Shown: one piece after another, positions 55,088 to 64,000 of the stretch
How the letters are laid out: the number at the start of each line of letters is the position of its first letter
Numbering within the stretch: position 1 is the first letter of the stretch
Origin: Demequina lignilytica
Lineage (GTDB): Bacteria > Actinomycetota > Actinomycetes > Actinomycetales > Demequinaceae
Length of the DNA: 64,000 nucleotides
Direction of reading: 5' to 3'
Assembly (NCBI RefSeq): GCF_030418305.1
Contig: NZ_JAUHPX010000004.1
Span: 62,001-126,000, forward strand
The notes under the pieces: generated by a model
What the model was told of the DNA's origin: nothing
Database searches by the model: none
Seen by the model: only the letters and a program-made list of their open reading frames with translations
Program-made: the position numbers and the translations under genes

Positions 55088-56658
55088 GCTTCTCCCTTGT
55101 CCTGTGCGGTGATCTGCGCGTCCGCGGCGGCGCGCTCCTCCTGTGCCCCCGACGATAGTGCGCCGGGGGTGGCTCCGTCCTGCGCTGCCCGTGCGGCCGC
55201 GGCAGAGGGCGTGCCGGGGCGGCGGCGCTCGACCCAGCCCTCGACCACCTGCTGCGGCACCGAGTTGAGGGCGAGCGCGCCTGCGGGCACGTCGTGTCGG
55301 ATGATCGCGCCCGCGCCGGTGTAGGCGCCGTCGCCGATGTGGACGGGGGCGATGAGGGTGTTGTCGGAGCCGATGCGCACGTGGTCGCCCACGTCGGAGC
55401 GGGACTTCGAGACGCCGTCGTAGTTGACGAAGATGGTGCCGGCGCCGACGTTCGAGTGCTCGCCCACGGTCGCGTCGCCCACGTAGGACAGGTGCGGGAC
55501 CTTCGAGTGCGCGCCGATGGTGGCGTTCTTGGTCTCGACGTAGGCGCCGATCTTGCCCTTCTCCCCCAGCACGGTGCCCGGGCGGAGGAAGGTGAACGGG
55601 CCGACGGTCGCGCCGGCGCCGATGCGGGAGTCGGAGCCATGCGTCCGGGTGACGGTCGCACCCTCGCCGACCTCGACGTCGGTGAGGGTCGTGTCGGGTC
55701 CGACGGTCGCGCCGGCGCCGATGCGGGTGACGCCCTGGAGCTGGGTGCCGGGCAGGACGGTGGCGTCCTGGCTGAGCGACGCGTCCGCGTCGATCCACGT
55801 GGTCGCGGGGTCGACCACGGTCACCCCGGCGCGCATCCATCCCTCGACGATGCGCCGGTTGAGGCTCGCGCCCGCCGCGGCGAGCTGGACGCGGTCGTTG
55901 ACACCCTCGACGGCGGCCGCGTCGGGGGCGACCATGGCACCGACCCGACCGCCGGCCTCGCGGGCGAGGGCAAGCACGTCGGTCAGGTAGAGCTCGCCCT
56001 GCGCGTTGTCGGCGGTGAGGCGGGCGAGCGCGTCGCGGAGGTGCGCGGCGTCGAAGACGTAGATGCCGGCGTTGATCTCGCGGATCGCGCGCTCCGCGTC
56101 GGTGGCGTCCTTGTGCTCGACGATCCGGAGCACCGCGCCGGAGGAGTCGCGGACGATCCGGCCGTAGCCCCCCGCGTCGGGCACCTCGGCGGTGAGGACC
56201 GTGACGGCGTTCCCGCCGTCGTGGTGCGCCTCGACAAGCGCGCCGAGCAGCGCGCCGTCCACGAGCGGCACGTCGCCGCTGGTGACCACGACCGGGCCGC
56301 TGACCTCGGTGTCGAGGTGGTGCTCCCCCGCACCGTCCGCGGCGACCGCGGCCGCGACGGCCGTCGCGTCGAGCACCGACAGGCCGCAGCGCACCGCGCT
56401 GCCGGTGCCCGGCACCTCGTCCTGATCCGCGATCAGGGCTCCCGGCGCGACCGCGCCGATGTGCGCCACCACCGCGTCGCGCTCGTGCCGCACCACGACG
56501 GCGATGCGACCCGGATCCAGCTCGGCCGCCGCGACGAGCGCGTGATGGAGCAGGGTGCGACCGGCGATGCGGTGAAGGACCTTGGGGGTGGTGGAACGCA
56601 TGCGGGTCCCGGCACCTGCGGCCAGGATCATCACGGCTGCGGGTGGAGTCGGGCTCAC
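55084..56658 (-). CDS. glmU: Bifunctional GlmU (GlcN-1-P acetyltransferase / GlcNAc-1-P uridyltransferase)
   Basis: It makes UDP-GlcNAc for peptidoglycan. The 524-residue protein has the uridyltransferase domain (about 1-260: MILAAGAGTRMRSTTPKVLH, DQDEVPGTGSAVRCGL, VVTSGDVPL, GELYLTDVL) and the left-handed beta-helix acetyltransferase domain (about 265-480: PGTQLQGVTRIGAGATVGPDTTL, KNATIGAHSKVPHLSYVGDATVG, VNYDGVSKSRSDVGDHVRIGSDN). An extra 45-residue Ala/Glu-rich tail is present. The start is GTG at 56658 with GAGGGGA upstream. It is coupled to prs. The tRNA-Gln gene lies upstream on the same strand. Confidence 0.96.
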   Translation of the reverse strand: MSPTPPAAVMILAAGAGTRMRSTTPKVLHRIAGRTLLHHALVAAAELDPGRIAVVVRHERDAVVAHIGAVAPGALIADQDEVPGTGSAVRCGLSVLDATAVAAAVAADGAGEHHLDTEVSGPVVVTSGDVPLVDGALLGALVEAHHDGGNAVTVLTAEVPDAGGYGRIVRDSSGAVLRIVEHKDATDAERAIREINAGIYVFDAAHLRDALARLTADNAQGELYLTDVLALAREAGGRVGAMVAPDAAAVEGVNDRVQLAAAGASLNRRIVEGWMRAGVTVVDPATTWIDADASLSQDATVLPGTQLQGVTRIGAGATVGPDTTLTDVEVGEGATVTRTHGSDSRIGAGATVGPFTFLRPGTVLGEKGKIGAYVETKNATIGAHSKVPHLSYVGDATVGEHSNVGAGTIFVNYDGVSKSRSDVGDHVRIGSDNTLIAPVHIGDGAYTGAGAIIRHDVPAGALALNSVPQQVVEGWVERRRPGTPSAAAARAAQDGATPGALSSGAQEERAAADAQITAQDKGEA

Positions 56659-56763
56659 CTGATCCCCTCACGAAGCGGCCCCGGTGGGGGCACGTGGCTG
56701 GTTTCGCCCCAGTCTAACGAAGCGCGGACGTCCCGCCGCGCGCGGAACGTCCCGGCGACGCGG

Positions 56764-56835
56764 CTCCGCCCAGAGGATTCGAACCTCTACCGCAGGGCTC
56801 CAAAGGCCCGCATGCTGCCATTACACCAGGGCGGA
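56764..56835 (-). tRNA. tRNA-Gln (anticodon TTG)
   Basis: On minus, 72 bases: acceptor TCCGCCC/GGGCGGA with discriminator G; anticodon loop CTTTGGA, giving UUG; T arm AGAGG-TTCGAAT-CCTCT. The anticodon stem has one mismatch at its top (C-U), which is unusual but tolerable. CCA is not encoded. Confidence 0.9.
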
Positions 56836-56895
56836 ACGGGACCGCACGGCCCCGCGCGGCGTCCAGTCTGCCAGGATTCACGGCACACTGGTCCC

Positions 56896-57528
56896 GTGAC
56901 CGCTGAGCCTCGCCGTGCGCCGCGCGCCCGGATGACCGCCAAGGAGCGCCGTGAGCAGCTCCTCACCGTCGGCCGCGCGCTGTTCGCGGAGAAGGGCTTC
57001 GAGGGCACCTCCGTCGAGGAGATCGCGACGCGGGCGGACGTGTCCAAGCCGGTGGTGTACGAGCACTTCGGCGGCAAGGAGGGCATGTACGCGGTGATCG
57101 TCGACCGCGAGGTGCAGGCCCTGCTCGGCGCGCTCACCGACGCGCTGTCCGTCCGCGCGCACCCGCGTCAGCTGGTGGAGCGCGCGGCGCTCGCGCTGCT
57201 CGGGTACATCGAGGACTCCCCCGACGGCTTCCGGATCCTGTCGCGCGACTCGCCGGTCGCGCAGACGGCCGGCACGTTCAGCAACCTGCTCGGCGACGTC
57301 TCGCAGCAGGTCGAGGGCCTCCTGGGTGCGCAGTTCCGCAAGCGCGGCCTCGACCCGTCGGTGGCACCGTTCTACTCGCAGATGCTCGTCGGCATGGTCG
57401 CGCTGGCAGGTCAGCACTGGGCGGAGGTTCGCGAGCCGTCGAAGCAGGTGGTGGCCGCGCACATGGTGAACCTCGCGTGGAACGGCCTGTCGACGCTCGA
57501 GCGCGACCCCGGCCTGCCCGGCGACTGA
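56896..57528 (+). CDS. TetR-family transcriptional regulator
   Basis: This 210-residue regulator has the N-terminal TetR helix-turn-helix: RREQLLTVGRALFAEKGFEGTSVEEIATRADVSKPVVYEHFGGKEGMYAVIVDRE at about residues 19-73. The ligand domain is all-helical and contains LVERAALALLGYIEDSPDGFRILSRDSP. Such regulators in actinobacteria often control lipid metabolism, but the target is unknown. GTG at 56896 follows a CACACT box by six bases, suggesting a leaderless start. ATG 56932 is an alternative that would remove a basic leader. Confidence 0.85.
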   Translation: MTAEPRRAPRARMTAKERREQLLTVGRALFAEKGFEGTSVEEIATRADVSKPVVYEHFGGKEGMYAVIVDREVQALLGALTDALSVRAHPRQLVERAALALLGYIEDSPDGFRILSRDSPVAQTAGTFSNLLGDVSQQVEGLLGAQFRKRGLDPSVAPFYSQMLVGMVALAGQHWAEVREPSKQVVAAHMVNLAWNGLSTLERDPGLPGD

Positions 57529-57633
57529 GGCACCGTCGCTGCGACGCCGCGTCGGGACTAGGAACCGGCGGGACGGCGTTGTAGGTTTCCACCGGGCGCC
57601 GCGCGGGCGCCCTCGGACCCAGGGGGGACAGTC

Positions 57634-58059
57634 GTGATCAAGGGCTTCAAAGAGTTCATCATGCGAGGCAACGTCGTCGATCTCGCGGTCGCCGTCGTCA
57701 TCGGCGCCGCATTCGGCGCGGTGGTCACGTCGCTGGTCGACAACATCATCAACCCGCTGATCGCCGCGATCTTCGGCAAGCCCGACCTGTCGGGGATCCT
57801 GCTGTGGACCCTGAACGACGGCGGCACGCCCGGCGACCCGGCCGACGACGCGGTGCTCGCGATCGGCACGTTCCTCACGGCGATCCTCAACTTCCTCATC
57901 ATCGCCGCCGCGATCTACTTCGCGATCGTGCTGCCGCTGAACAAGCTCGCCGAGCGGAAGGCGAAGGACGAGCCCGCGCCGGACGAGGCCGTGTCCCCGA
58001 CCGAGATCGAGATCCTCACCGAGATCCGCGACGCCATCAAGGCGCAGTCCGACCGGTAG
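57634..58059 (+). CDS. mscL: Large-conductance mechanosensitive channel
   Basis: This pentameric channel releases solutes on hypo-osmotic shock. The 141-residue protein opens with the amphipathic GFKEFIMRGNVVDLAVAVVIGAAFGAVVTSLVDNIINPLIAAIFGK (TM1 with its glycine-rich gate). A periplasmic loop follows, then TM2 AIGTFLTAILNFLIIAAAIYFAIVLPLN and a charged C-terminal helix bundle ending SPTEIEILTEIRDAIKAQ. The GTG start is preceded by AGGGGGG. It is monocistronic. Confidence 0.96.
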   Translation: MIKGFKEFIMRGNVVDLAVAVVIGAAFGAVVTSLVDNIINPLIAAIFGKPDLSGILLWTLNDGGTPGDPADDAVLAIGTFLTAILNFLIIAAAIYFAIVLPLNKLAERKAKDEPAPDEAVSPTEIEILTEIRDAIKAQSDR

Positions 58060-58101
58060 CGGCGGCCACGGCCCGGCGAACGGGACGATGCGGGGCCCGG
58101 G

Positions 58102-59034
58102 TCAGTCCTGGACCAGGACCGTGCCGGCGGTGGGGCCGGTCGCCGTCAGCACGGCATCCGCGACGCGCGCCGCCTTGAGGTGGGCCGCGATCGCGAGCGC
58201 GTGCTGGCGCGAGCGTGCGAGCGCGACCACGGTGGGACCGGATCCGGAGACCATCGCGGCGCAGGCCTCGGCCTCCTCGGCCACGTCGAGCACCTTCTCG
58301 AGCCGCGGCATGAGGGAGAGCGCCGGGCCCTCGAGGTCGTTGATGACGGCGCGTCCGAGCGCGACCGGGTCACCCGCCATCAGCGCGGTCATGACGGGGG
58401 CCTCCACGGCCAGGTCGTTCTGCACCTGCTCGCGTGCGGCGATGCGGCGGTCGTACTCCGCGTAGACGCGGGGCGTCGACAGCCCCTCCGCCTGGGTCGC
58501 GACCACCCAGTGGAACTGCCCGTGGCTCATCACCGGCGTCAGCTGGTCCCCGCGCCCGACACCCATGGCCGTGTGGCCGTGGAGGCTGAACGGCACGTCG
58601 GACCCCAGCCTCGCCGCTAGCCGCGCCAGCTCGCCGCGGGTCGCGCCCACGTCCCAGGCCTCGGCGCACGCGACCAGCGCCGCTGCGGCGTCGGCCGAGC
58701 CGCCTGCCATCCCGCCCGCGACCGGCACGCCCTTGACGATCCGGAGGTCGACCCCGTCCGCGATCCCGTACGACGACGCGACCAGCTCGGCCGCGCGCCA
58801 CGCGAGGTTCGACTCGTCGACGGGCACCCCGGACGCGTCCACGGGCGAGCCCGCGGCGGCGTCGACGGTCAGCGTGATGCGACCGTCGGTGCGCGCCGTG
58901 GCCTCGACGGTCTCGAACAGGTCGACGGCCTGGAACACCGTCACCAGCGGGTGGAAGCCGTCCTCGGCGACCGGGCCCACGGTGAGCTGCAGGTTCACCT
59001 TGGCGGGCGCCTTCGCTCGGACGGTCCGGGTCAT
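58102..59034 (-). CDS. ispE: 4-Diphosphocytidyl-2-C-methyl-D-erythritol kinase
   Basis: This GHMP kinase of the MEP isoprenoid pathway has 310 residues. VRAKAPAKVNLQLTVGP is at the start, DESNLAWRAAEL near residue 75, the ATP loop KGVPVAGGMAGGSADAAAALVA near residue 100 and LGSDVPFSLHGHTAMGVGRGD near residue 145. C-terminal MVSGSGPTVVALA is the third GHMP motif. The start is ATG at 59034. It follows rsmA on the same strand with a 26-base gap, the usual rsmA-ispE order of actinobacteria. Confidence 0.94.
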   Translation of the reverse strand: MTRTVRAKAPAKVNLQLTVGPVAEDGFHPLVTVFQAVDLFETVEATARTDGRITLTVDAAAGSPVDASGVPVDESNLAWRAAELVASSYGIADGVDLRIVKGVPVAGGMAGGSADAAAALVACAEAWDVGATRGELARLAARLGSDVPFSLHGHTAMGVGRGDQLTPVMSHGQFHWVVATQAEGLSTPRVYAEYDRRIAAREQVQNDLAVEAPVMTALMAGDPVALGRAVINDLEGPALSLMPRLEKVLDVAEEAEACAAMVSGSGPTVVALARSRQHALAIAAHLKAARVADAVLTATGPTAGTVLVQD

Positions 59035-59060
59035 GGCCCTAGCCTGCCAGACAGTCCCGG

Positions 59061-59912
59061 TCAGGTGCGGGCGGCGGCGAGCGCCTCGGCGATGCGCACG
59101 AAGTCGTCGATGCCCAGCTGCTCGCCGCGGGTGAGCGGATCGATGCCGGCCGCCCGCAGGGCGTCCTCGGAGGCCGCCGGGGAGCCGGCGAGCGTCGCCA
59201 ACGCGCCCCGCAGCGCCTTCCGCCGCTGCGCGAACGCGTGGTCGATCACCGCGAAGACGTCCTCGCGCGCGACGGCGGTCTCCGGAACGGCGCGCCGGTC
59301 CATGAGCACCAGCGCGCTGTCGACGCGCGGGACGGGCCAGAAGACCGCGCGCTTCACGTCGCCTGCGCGACGCGTCGCGCAGTACCACGCGGCCTTTGCC
59401 GACGGCACGCCGTACGTGCGGGAGCCGGGCGGCGCCGCGAGCCTGTCGGCGACCTCGGCCTGGACCATCACGAGCACCCGCTCGAGGGTGGGGAAGGTCT
59501 CGAGGAAGTGGAGGATCACCGGCACCGACACGTTGTAGGGCAGGTTCGCGACCAGCGCACGGGGCGGCGACGGAAGGGTCTCGACGCGCAGGGCGTCGGC
59601 ATGGACCACGTCGAAGCGGTCGACGGCCTCGGGCGCGCGCTCGGCGACGGTCGCGGGCAGCGCGCCGGCCAGCACCGGGTCGATCTCGACGGCGGTGACC
59701 TCCGCGCCGGTGGCGAGCAGCGCGAGGGTGAGCGACCCGAGCCCGGGACCCACCTCGACCACGCGGTCGCCCTCGCCCACCTCGGACAGGCGCGCGATGC
59801 GCTGCACCGTGCCGGCGTCGACCACGAAGTTCTGGCCCCACTTCTTGTGGGGCGCCGTGTTCAGCGACTCGGCGAGTCCGCGGATGTCGGAGGGGCCCAG
59901 CAGCCGAGCCAC
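59061..59912 (-). CDS. rsmA: 16S rRNA (adenine1518/1519-N6)-dimethyltransferase
   Basis: It dimethylates two adjacent adenines of helix 45. The 283-residue protein opens [21 protein letters not shown], then the SAM site [16 protein letters not shown] near residue 52, VTAVEIDP, the catalytic [16 protein letters not shown] near residue 120, and [20 protein letters not shown] with VPRVDSALV. The start is GTG at 59912, a few bases after the stop of the Rpf-like gene. The rpfB-rsmA-ispE order is typical of actinobacteria. Confidence 0.95.
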   Translation of the reverse strand: MARLLGPSDIRGLAESLNTAPHKKWGQNFVVDAGTVQRIARLSEVGEGDRVVEVGPGLGSLTLALLATGAEVTAVEIDPVLAGALPATVAERAPEAVDRFDVVHADALRVETLPSPPRALVANLPYNVSVPVILHFLETFPTLERVLVMVQAEVADRLAAPPGSRTYGVPSAKAAWYCATRRAGDVKRAVFWPVPRVDSALVLMDRRAVPETAVAREDVFAVIDHAFAQRRKALRGALATLAGSPAASEDALRAAGIDPLTRGEQLGIDDFVRIAEALAAART

Positions 59913-59916
59913 CGGT

Positions 59917-60723
59917 TCAGTACCAGCCCTTGGTCTGCGAGTGGTTCCACGCCCCGCAGGGCGTGCCGTAGCGGCCGGCGATGTAGCCCAGGCCCCACCG
60001 GATCTGGGTGGCCGGGTTCGTCGCCCAGTCGGCGCCTGCGGTGGACATCTTCGAGCCCGGCAGCGCCTGCGGGATGCCGTACGCGCTCGAGTACGGGTTG
60101 TCCGCGTACTGGTTCCAGCCGGACTCCTTGGTGAACAGCGCCTCGAGGCAGTACCACTGGTCGCCCGTCCAGCCGTACATGTCGGCCGCCATCTGCTGGC
60201 CGAGCGCACGGTTGCCGGTCGGGTTCGCCGCGGCGGTGCTGCGCGGCACCGACGGCGCCTCCTTGGTGCCCACCGCGATGACCTCGTCCTGAGCCTCGCT
60301 CACCGTGACCGTCATCGACTGCACGCGGGAGACCTCGACGCCGCCGACGGTGGTGACGTCGTAGGTGGTGATCGTCTGGCCGGCGACACCCTCGGTGACG
60401 ACCTTCTCGGTGCCCTTCGCGAGGTTCGGGTCCTCGGACTTCACCGTCTTCGGCTCGACGGTGCTCTCCTCGGTCTCCGTGGTGACCACGGCGCCGGCCT
60501 CGGCGTCGGACTGGATCTCCGGCAGGCTCGCGACGTCAGCCGACACGGTCAGCGGCGCGTCGGCGGTGAGGGCGGGAACGGCAGCCGCGGCGATCGAGCC
60601 GACGGCGAACGATGCGGTGGCGAGCCCGATGCCGACCTGCGTCAGCACACGGTTCCGCGTGCCGCGCCGGGCGCGGCGCTCACGGCGGCCTCCCGGCATC
60701 GGGGTGGTGCGGCGGTAGCTCAC
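59917..60723 (-). CDS. Resuscitation-promoting-factor-like protein with G5 domain
   Basis: This 268-residue exported protein has a basic N-terminus and one signal or anchor helix ([21 protein letters not shown]). A linker follows, then a G5 domain at about residues 90-150 ([29 protein letters not shown]), which binds cell wall. The C-terminal lysozyme-like transglycosylase domain has [37 protein letters not shown] with the catalytic glutamate in TKESGWN. It resembles RpfB minus the DUF348 repeats. The GTG start has GAGAGGA upstream, and a hairpin lies in the leader. It precedes rsmA and ispE. Confidence 0.88.
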   Translation of the reverse strand: MSYRRTTPMPGGRRERRARRGTRNRVLTQVGIGLATASFAVGSIAAAAVPALTADAPLTVSADVASLPEIQSDAEAGAVVTTETEESTVEPKTVKSEDPNLAKGTEKVVTEGVAGQTITTYDVTTVGGVEVSRVQSMTVTVSEAQDEVIAVGTKEAPSVPRSTAAANPTGNRALGQQMAADMYGWTGDQWYCLEALFTKESGWNQYADNPYSSAYGIPQALPGSKMSTAGADWATNPATQIRWGLGYIAGRYGTPCGAWNHSQTKGWY

Positions 60724-60741
60724 TGAGGTCCTCTCGGTTCG

Positions 60742-60763
60742 CGCCTCCGAGGGGGTGGAGGCG
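60742..60763 (-). promoter_or_regulatory. Leader hairpin of the Rpf-like gene
   Basis: CGCCTCC (60742-60748) and GGAGGCG (60757-60763) form a 7-base-pair stem about 18 bases before the GTG. Upstream at 60776-60805 is the most AT-rich patch of this region (ACTTTTATCTCATATTGATA), the likely promoter. Confidence 0.5.
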
Positions 60764-60855
60764 TGATGTCTGACGACTTTTATCTCATATTGATAACGGT
60801 CTGCGCCAACCGCACTTGAGCCCTTGGTCCTGTGAGATCGCCCACATGAGGCGGT

Positions 60856-61704
60856 CTACCAGGGACCGTACAGGTTCTCCGACGTCTCCGAGATCGTGGT
60901 GCAGACGGCCTCCGGATCGGCCTGAAGCACCTCCGCGACCGTCCTGAGGGTGAGCGGCACCAGGTACGGGGCGTTGGGCGCGCCCCGGTGCGGGTGGGGC
61001 GTGAGGTAGGGCGCGTCGGTCTCGACCAGGACGCGCCCGAGAGGCGTGACGGCGAGGGCGGCGCGCAGGCCCGCGGCGTTCTTGAACGTCACCGTCCCGG
61101 CGAAGCTCAGGAAGTACCCGCGGTCGACGCACAGGCGCGCCATGCCGGCGTCGCCGGAGAAGCAATGGAAGACCGTGCGCTCCGGCGCCCCGTCGCGCTC
61201 GAGCACCTCGAGCACCTCGGCGTGCGCGTCGCGGTCGTGGATCTGCAGCGGGAGGCTGAGCTCCTTCGCCAGCGCGATGTGGTCGCGGAAGGAGCGGATC
61301 TGCGCGTCGCGTCCGTCCTCCGAGGTCCGGAAGAAGTCGAGCCCGGTCTCGCCGATCACCCGGATCCGCGGATGCCGCGCGAGCGACGCGATCTCGGCGA
61401 GCGCATCCTCGTAGCCGACGCCCGACTCGTGGGTCCCGTCCGCGTGCAGCGGGGCCTCGTTGGGGTGCAGCGCGATACCGCCCACCATCGCGGGGTACCG
61501 GTCCAGGGCGTCGACCGTCCACCGCGCGGTCTCCAGCTCGCAGCCGATCTGGACCACCCGGTCGACGCCGACCGCGGCGGCGTCGGCCAGGCGCTGCTCG
61601 ACGCTGCGACGGTCGTCGCCGGCGTGGTGGTCGAGGTGCGTGTGGTTGTCGACCACCGGCGCGGGCAGCGGCGCGGGCGCCGGCGGCCAGGCTCCGTCGC
61701 GCAT
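60856..61704 (-). CDS. tatD: TatD-family metal-dependent hydrolase
   Basis: This 282-residue TIM-barrel nuclease has VVDNHTHLDHH near residue 17 (metal His-x-His), GIALHPNEAP near residue 76, VIGETGLDFFR near residue 115 (metal Glu), LPLQIHDRDAHAEVL, VFHCFSGD and LVETDAPYLTPHPHRG near residue 235 (metal Asp). Family members have 3'-5' DNase or RNase activity. It lies three bases downstream of metG and upstream of the Rpf-like gene, a common actinobacterial order. Confidence 0.94.
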   Translation of the reverse strand: MRDGAWPPAPAPLPAPVVDNHTHLDHHAGDDRRSVEQRLADAAAVGVDRVVQIGCELETARWTVDALDRYPAMVGGIALHPNEAPLHADGTHESGVGYEDALAEIASLARHPRIRVIGETGLDFFRTSEDGRDAQIRSFRDHIALAKELSLPLQIHDRDAHAEVLEVLERDGAPERTVFHCFSGDAGMARLCVDRGYFLSFAGTVTFKNAAGLRAALAVTPLGRVLVETDAPYLTPHPHRGAPNAPYLVPLTLRTVAEVLQADPEAVCTTISETSENLYGPW

Positions 61705-61707
61705 CGG

Positions 61708-63498
61708 CTACTCGTCCGCCATCCGCTCGAGCTCGGCGGCGACGATCTCGTCGTCGAGCTTGGTGAACACGGGCGACGGCGCGGGCACCGGCGTGCCGGC
61801 GACCAGCGGGCGCCGGGCCCAGGTGCCCTTCACCGCGGTGTAGTCGCCGGTGATGATCGGGTACTCGCGGCCCTCGAGGTCGAGGTCCGCGACGTCGGTC
61901 ATCTGAGGCATGGGGGCCAGCACGCCCTCGCCGCCGAGCGCCTCGTGGACCCGCTGCGAGGAGTGCGGCAGGAAGGGCGCCATCAGGGTGTTCGCGTCCG
62001 AGACCAGCTGCGCCGCGACGCCGAGGACCGTCCGCATGCGCTCCGGGTCCTCGTTCTTCAGCTTCCAGGGCGCCGTGTCCGCCAGGTACTTGTTCGCCTC
62101 GCCGACCACGCGCATCGTCTCCGTGATCGCCGCCCGCTGGCGGTGCGACCGGACCAGGTCGCCCACCGTCGCGAACGCGGCCTCGGAGGACGCGAGCGCG
62201 GCACGGTCGACGTCGGCGAGCTCCCCGAGCTCCGGGATCGACCCGACGTTCTTGTGCAGCAGGGACGCGGTGCGGTTGACCAGGTTGCCCCAGCCGGCCA
62301 CCAGCTCGTCGTTGGTGCGGCGCTTGAACTCGGACCAGGTGAAGTCGGCGTCCGAGGTCTCGGGGCCGGCGACCGCGATGAAGTAGCGCAGCGCGTCGGG
62401 CTGGTAGCGCGAGAGCATGTCGCGCACGTAGATGACGTGGCCGCGCGACGACGAGAACTTGGCGGACTCCATGGTGAGGAACTCGCTCGAGACCACCTCG
62501 GTCGGCAGCTGCAGGTCCCCGAACGGGCTCAGCTCGCCCCCACGCGCGCCGCGGCCGTTGGCGGCGATGAGCTCGCCCGGCCAGATCTGCGAGTGGAAGG
62601 TGATGTTGTCCTTGCCCATGAAGTAGTAGGACAGGGCGGCCGGGTCGTTCCACCACTGGCGCCACGCGTCCGCGTCGCCGGTGCGGCGCGCCCACTCGAT
62701 GGACGCGCTGAGGTAGCCGATGACGGCATCGAACCACACGTACAGGCGCTTCGACGGGTTCTCCTCCCAGCCCGCCAGCGGCACGGGGATGCCCCAGTCG
62801 ATGTCGCGGGTCATCGCGCGCGGGCGCACGTCGACCAGCAGGTTCCTCGAGAAGTTGAGGACGTTGGGGCGCCAGCCGTGGCGCGACCCGAGCCAGTCGG
62901 TGAGCGGCTGCACCAGGGCCGGCAGGTCGAGGAAGAAGTGCTCGGTCTCGACGAATCTCGGCGTCTCGCCGTTGATGCGGCTCACCGGGTTCTTGAGGTC
63001 GATCGCGTCGAGCTGGTTGCCGCAGTTGTCGCACTGGTCCCCGCGCGCGCCGTCGTAGCCGCAGATCGGGCAGGTGCCCTCGATGTAGCGGTCGGGCAGG
63101 GTGCGACCGGTCGAGGGCGAGATCGCGCCGCGCGTGGTCTGCTCGATCATGTAGCCGTTCCTGTGCACGGCCTTGAACAGCGTCTGCGCCACCTGGTAGT
63201 GGTTGCCGGTCGTGGTCCGGGTGAAGAGGTCGTAGCTGAGGCCCAGCTGGGTGAGGTCCTCGACGATCACGCGGTTGTAGCGGTCCGCGAGCTCCTGCGG
63301 GGTGACGCCCTCCTGGTCGGCCTGCACCAGGATCGGCGTGCCGTGCTCGTCGGTGCCGGAGACCATCAGGACGTCGTGGCCGGCCATGCGCATGTAGCGG
63401 GAGAAGACGTCCGAGGGGACGCCGAAGCCGGCGACGTGACCGATGTGGCGGGGACCGTTGGCGTAGGGCCAGGCGACCGCGGACAGGATGCGAGACAT
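61708..63498 (-). CDS. metG: Methionyl-tRNA synthetase
   Basis: This class I synthetase has 596 residues. The HIGH-box region is [18 protein letters not shown] near residue 8. The zinc knuckle [18 protein letters not shown] carries four cysteines near residue 145. [18 protein letters not shown] is near residue 265, and the KMSKS-equivalent reads KFSSSRG near residue 350. The helical anticodon-binding domain follows, and no C-terminal tRNA-binding extension is present. ATG 63498 is favoured by the upstream AGGA; ATG 63507 would add three residues. Confidence 0.96.
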   Translation of the reverse strand: MSRILSAVAWPYANGPRHIGHVAGFGVPSDVFSRYMRMAGHDVLMVSGTDEHGTPILVQADQEGVTPQELADRYNRVIVEDLTQLGLSYDLFTRTTTGNHYQVAQTLFKAVHRNGYMIEQTTRGAISPSTGRTLPDRYIEGTCPICGYDGARGDQCDNCGNQLDAIDLKNPVSRINGETPRFVETEHFFLDLPALVQPLTDWLGSRHGWRPNVLNFSRNLLVDVRPRAMTRDIDWGIPVPLAGWEENPSKRLYVWFDAVIGYLSASIEWARRTGDADAWRQWWNDPAALSYYFMGKDNITFHSQIWPGELIAANGRGARGGELSPFGDLQLPTEVVSSEFLTMESAKFSSSRGHVIYVRDMLSRYQPDALRYFIAVAGPETSDADFTWSEFKRRTNDELVAGWGNLVNRTASLLHKNVGSIPELGELADVDRAALASSEAAFATVGDLVRSHRQRAAITETMRVVGEANKYLADTAPWKLKNEDPERMRTVLGVAAQLVSDANTLMAPFLPHSSQRVHEALGGEGVLAPMPQMTDVADLDLEGREYPIITGDYTAVKGTWARRPLVAGTPVPAPSPVFTKLDDEIVAAELERMADE

Positions 63499-63547
63499 GC
63501 GGACCATCCTAGTGACGCCGGAGGGGACCCACGGGGCGGGCAGCCGC

Positions 63548-64000
63548 TCAGGAGTAGTCGGGAGCGGCCGGCAGGCCGAAGAGCTCCTCGAGGGTGGTGA
63601 CGTCCGACTCGTGGAGCGCGGTCGCGAGCTCCACGCCCACGTAGCGCAGGTGCCAGGGCTCGTAGATGTAGCCCGTCACCTCCTGCTTGCCCTCGGGATA
63701 GCGGATCACGAAGCCGTGCTCCCACGCGTGCTCGGCGACGTAGCGACCGGCGGCGGTGGTGCCGAAGCACGCCTTGAGGTCGCACACGCCGTTGTGGATG
63801 TCGGCGGCGAGCCCCGTCTGGTGCTCGGAGAAGCCGGGGCGGGCCGAGTACCGGTCCGCGCTCGCCTGACCCGAGCGGTTCACGTATCCGTAGTAGAGGG
63901 AGGACTGGGTCGCGTGGTCGCGGTAGGCGGTCGACACGGTGAACGGGGCCCCCGCCGCCACCGCCGCCTCGTGCAGGGCCGACATCGCCGCCGCGGCCTC
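63548..64000 (-). CDS. VanY-type D-alanyl-D-alanine carboxypeptidase, 5' part outside window
   Basis: This C-terminal fragment of an M15 peptidase trims peptidoglycan stem peptides. The zinc-site motifs are all present: [20 protein letters not shown] (SxxR and Q), [15 protein letters not shown] (His and Asp ligands), and [13 protein letters not shown] (catalytic Glu and His ligand). The open frame runs through base 64000, so the start, and presumably a signal or anchor, lie beyond the window. The in-frame ATG at 63985 is internal, not a start. Confidence 0.9.
   Translation of the reverse strand, partial: EAAAAMSALHEAAVAAGAPFTVSTAYRDHATQSSLYYGYVNRSGQASADRYSARPGFSEHQTGLAADIHNGVCDLKACFGTTAAGRYVAEHAWEHGFVIRYPEGKQEVTGYIYEPWHLRYVGVELATALHESDVTTLEELFGLPAAPDYS

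Noticed and set aside
60724-60855. A c-di-AMP (ydaO-type) riboswitch before the Rpf-like gene
   Set aside because: Such riboswitches are known before rpf genes, but this leader is short and shows only one small hairpin, without the conserved ydaO core.

Overview
The window is about 70% GC, uses many GTG starts and is packed with short-spaced operons. Its gene content points to an actinobacterium: a DtxR-type iron box, the coproporphyrin-dependent haem genes (hemQ with an oxygen-dependent hemG/cgoX), an FtsB-DUF501-Ppx cluster beside enolase, and DUF4307 and DUF1206 proteins. Micrococcales is the best guess. I cannot place it below order level. The DNA is chromosomal housekeeping sequence throughout. 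I see no phage, insertion sequence, CRISPR array, rRNA or plasmid functions.

Layout. 1-4871: haem synthesis (hemH, hemQ, hemG, hemE on minus; hemA divergent on plus). 4908-8947: a DtxR-box-controlled Fe-siderophore ABC importer. 9030-13439: PhoH-like PIN/ATPase, a Z-prenyl diphosphate synthase divergent from a hemolysin-III-type membrane protein, a small membrane protein, DUF4307 and greA. 13459-19027: rlmC, two unrelated glycosyltransferases that look like an accessory patch, an AI-2E family permease and msrA. 19243-26100: a Bax-inhibitor-1 homologue and a complete fructose PTS operon (fruR-fruK-fruA-ptsH-ptsI). 26252-33528: a MTHFR-like protein, YaeQ, a tRNA with a UAA anticodon, ppx, DUF501, ftsB, eno, mazG and a lipoprotein. 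33530-39735: mfd, then a LacI repressor divergent from a GH30 glycosidase. 39751-46783: mtn and luxS, back to back with a divergent S-adenosylhomocysteinase homologue, an amidohydrolase, a DUF985 cupin and an amino-acid-type ABC importer. 46987-50258: a GH65 disaccharide phosphorylase with beta-phosphoglucomutase. 50421-58059: a pentapeptide-like protein, pth, rplY, a DUF1206 protein, a PAP2 phosphatase, prs, glmU, tRNA-Gln, a TetR regulator and mscL. 58102-64000: ispE, rsmA, an Rpf/G5 cell-wall protein, tatD, metG and a truncated VanY-type carboxypeptidase.

Two signals go beyond ordinary annotation. First, the 8-base word ACGATGCG (extended form GGGACGATGCGGG) occurs more than 40 times on both strands, about once per 1.3-1.5 kb, where base composition predicts roughly two. 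It lies in genes, in spacers and as inverted pairs inside hairpins, including a 45-base terminator. That distribution resembles a DNA uptake sequence. It also forms the loop of a family of about 105-base palindromic repeats (four copies). Second, the SAHH-like enzyme has lost three histidines that are conserved in true SAHH. It sits in a four-part set (SAHH-like, deaminase-like, cupin, importer) facing luxS-mtn, which suggests an alternative purine-thioether salvage route.

Many genes appear to be transcribed without a leader: a TANNNT or CAGAAT box lies 6-8 bases before the start codon.
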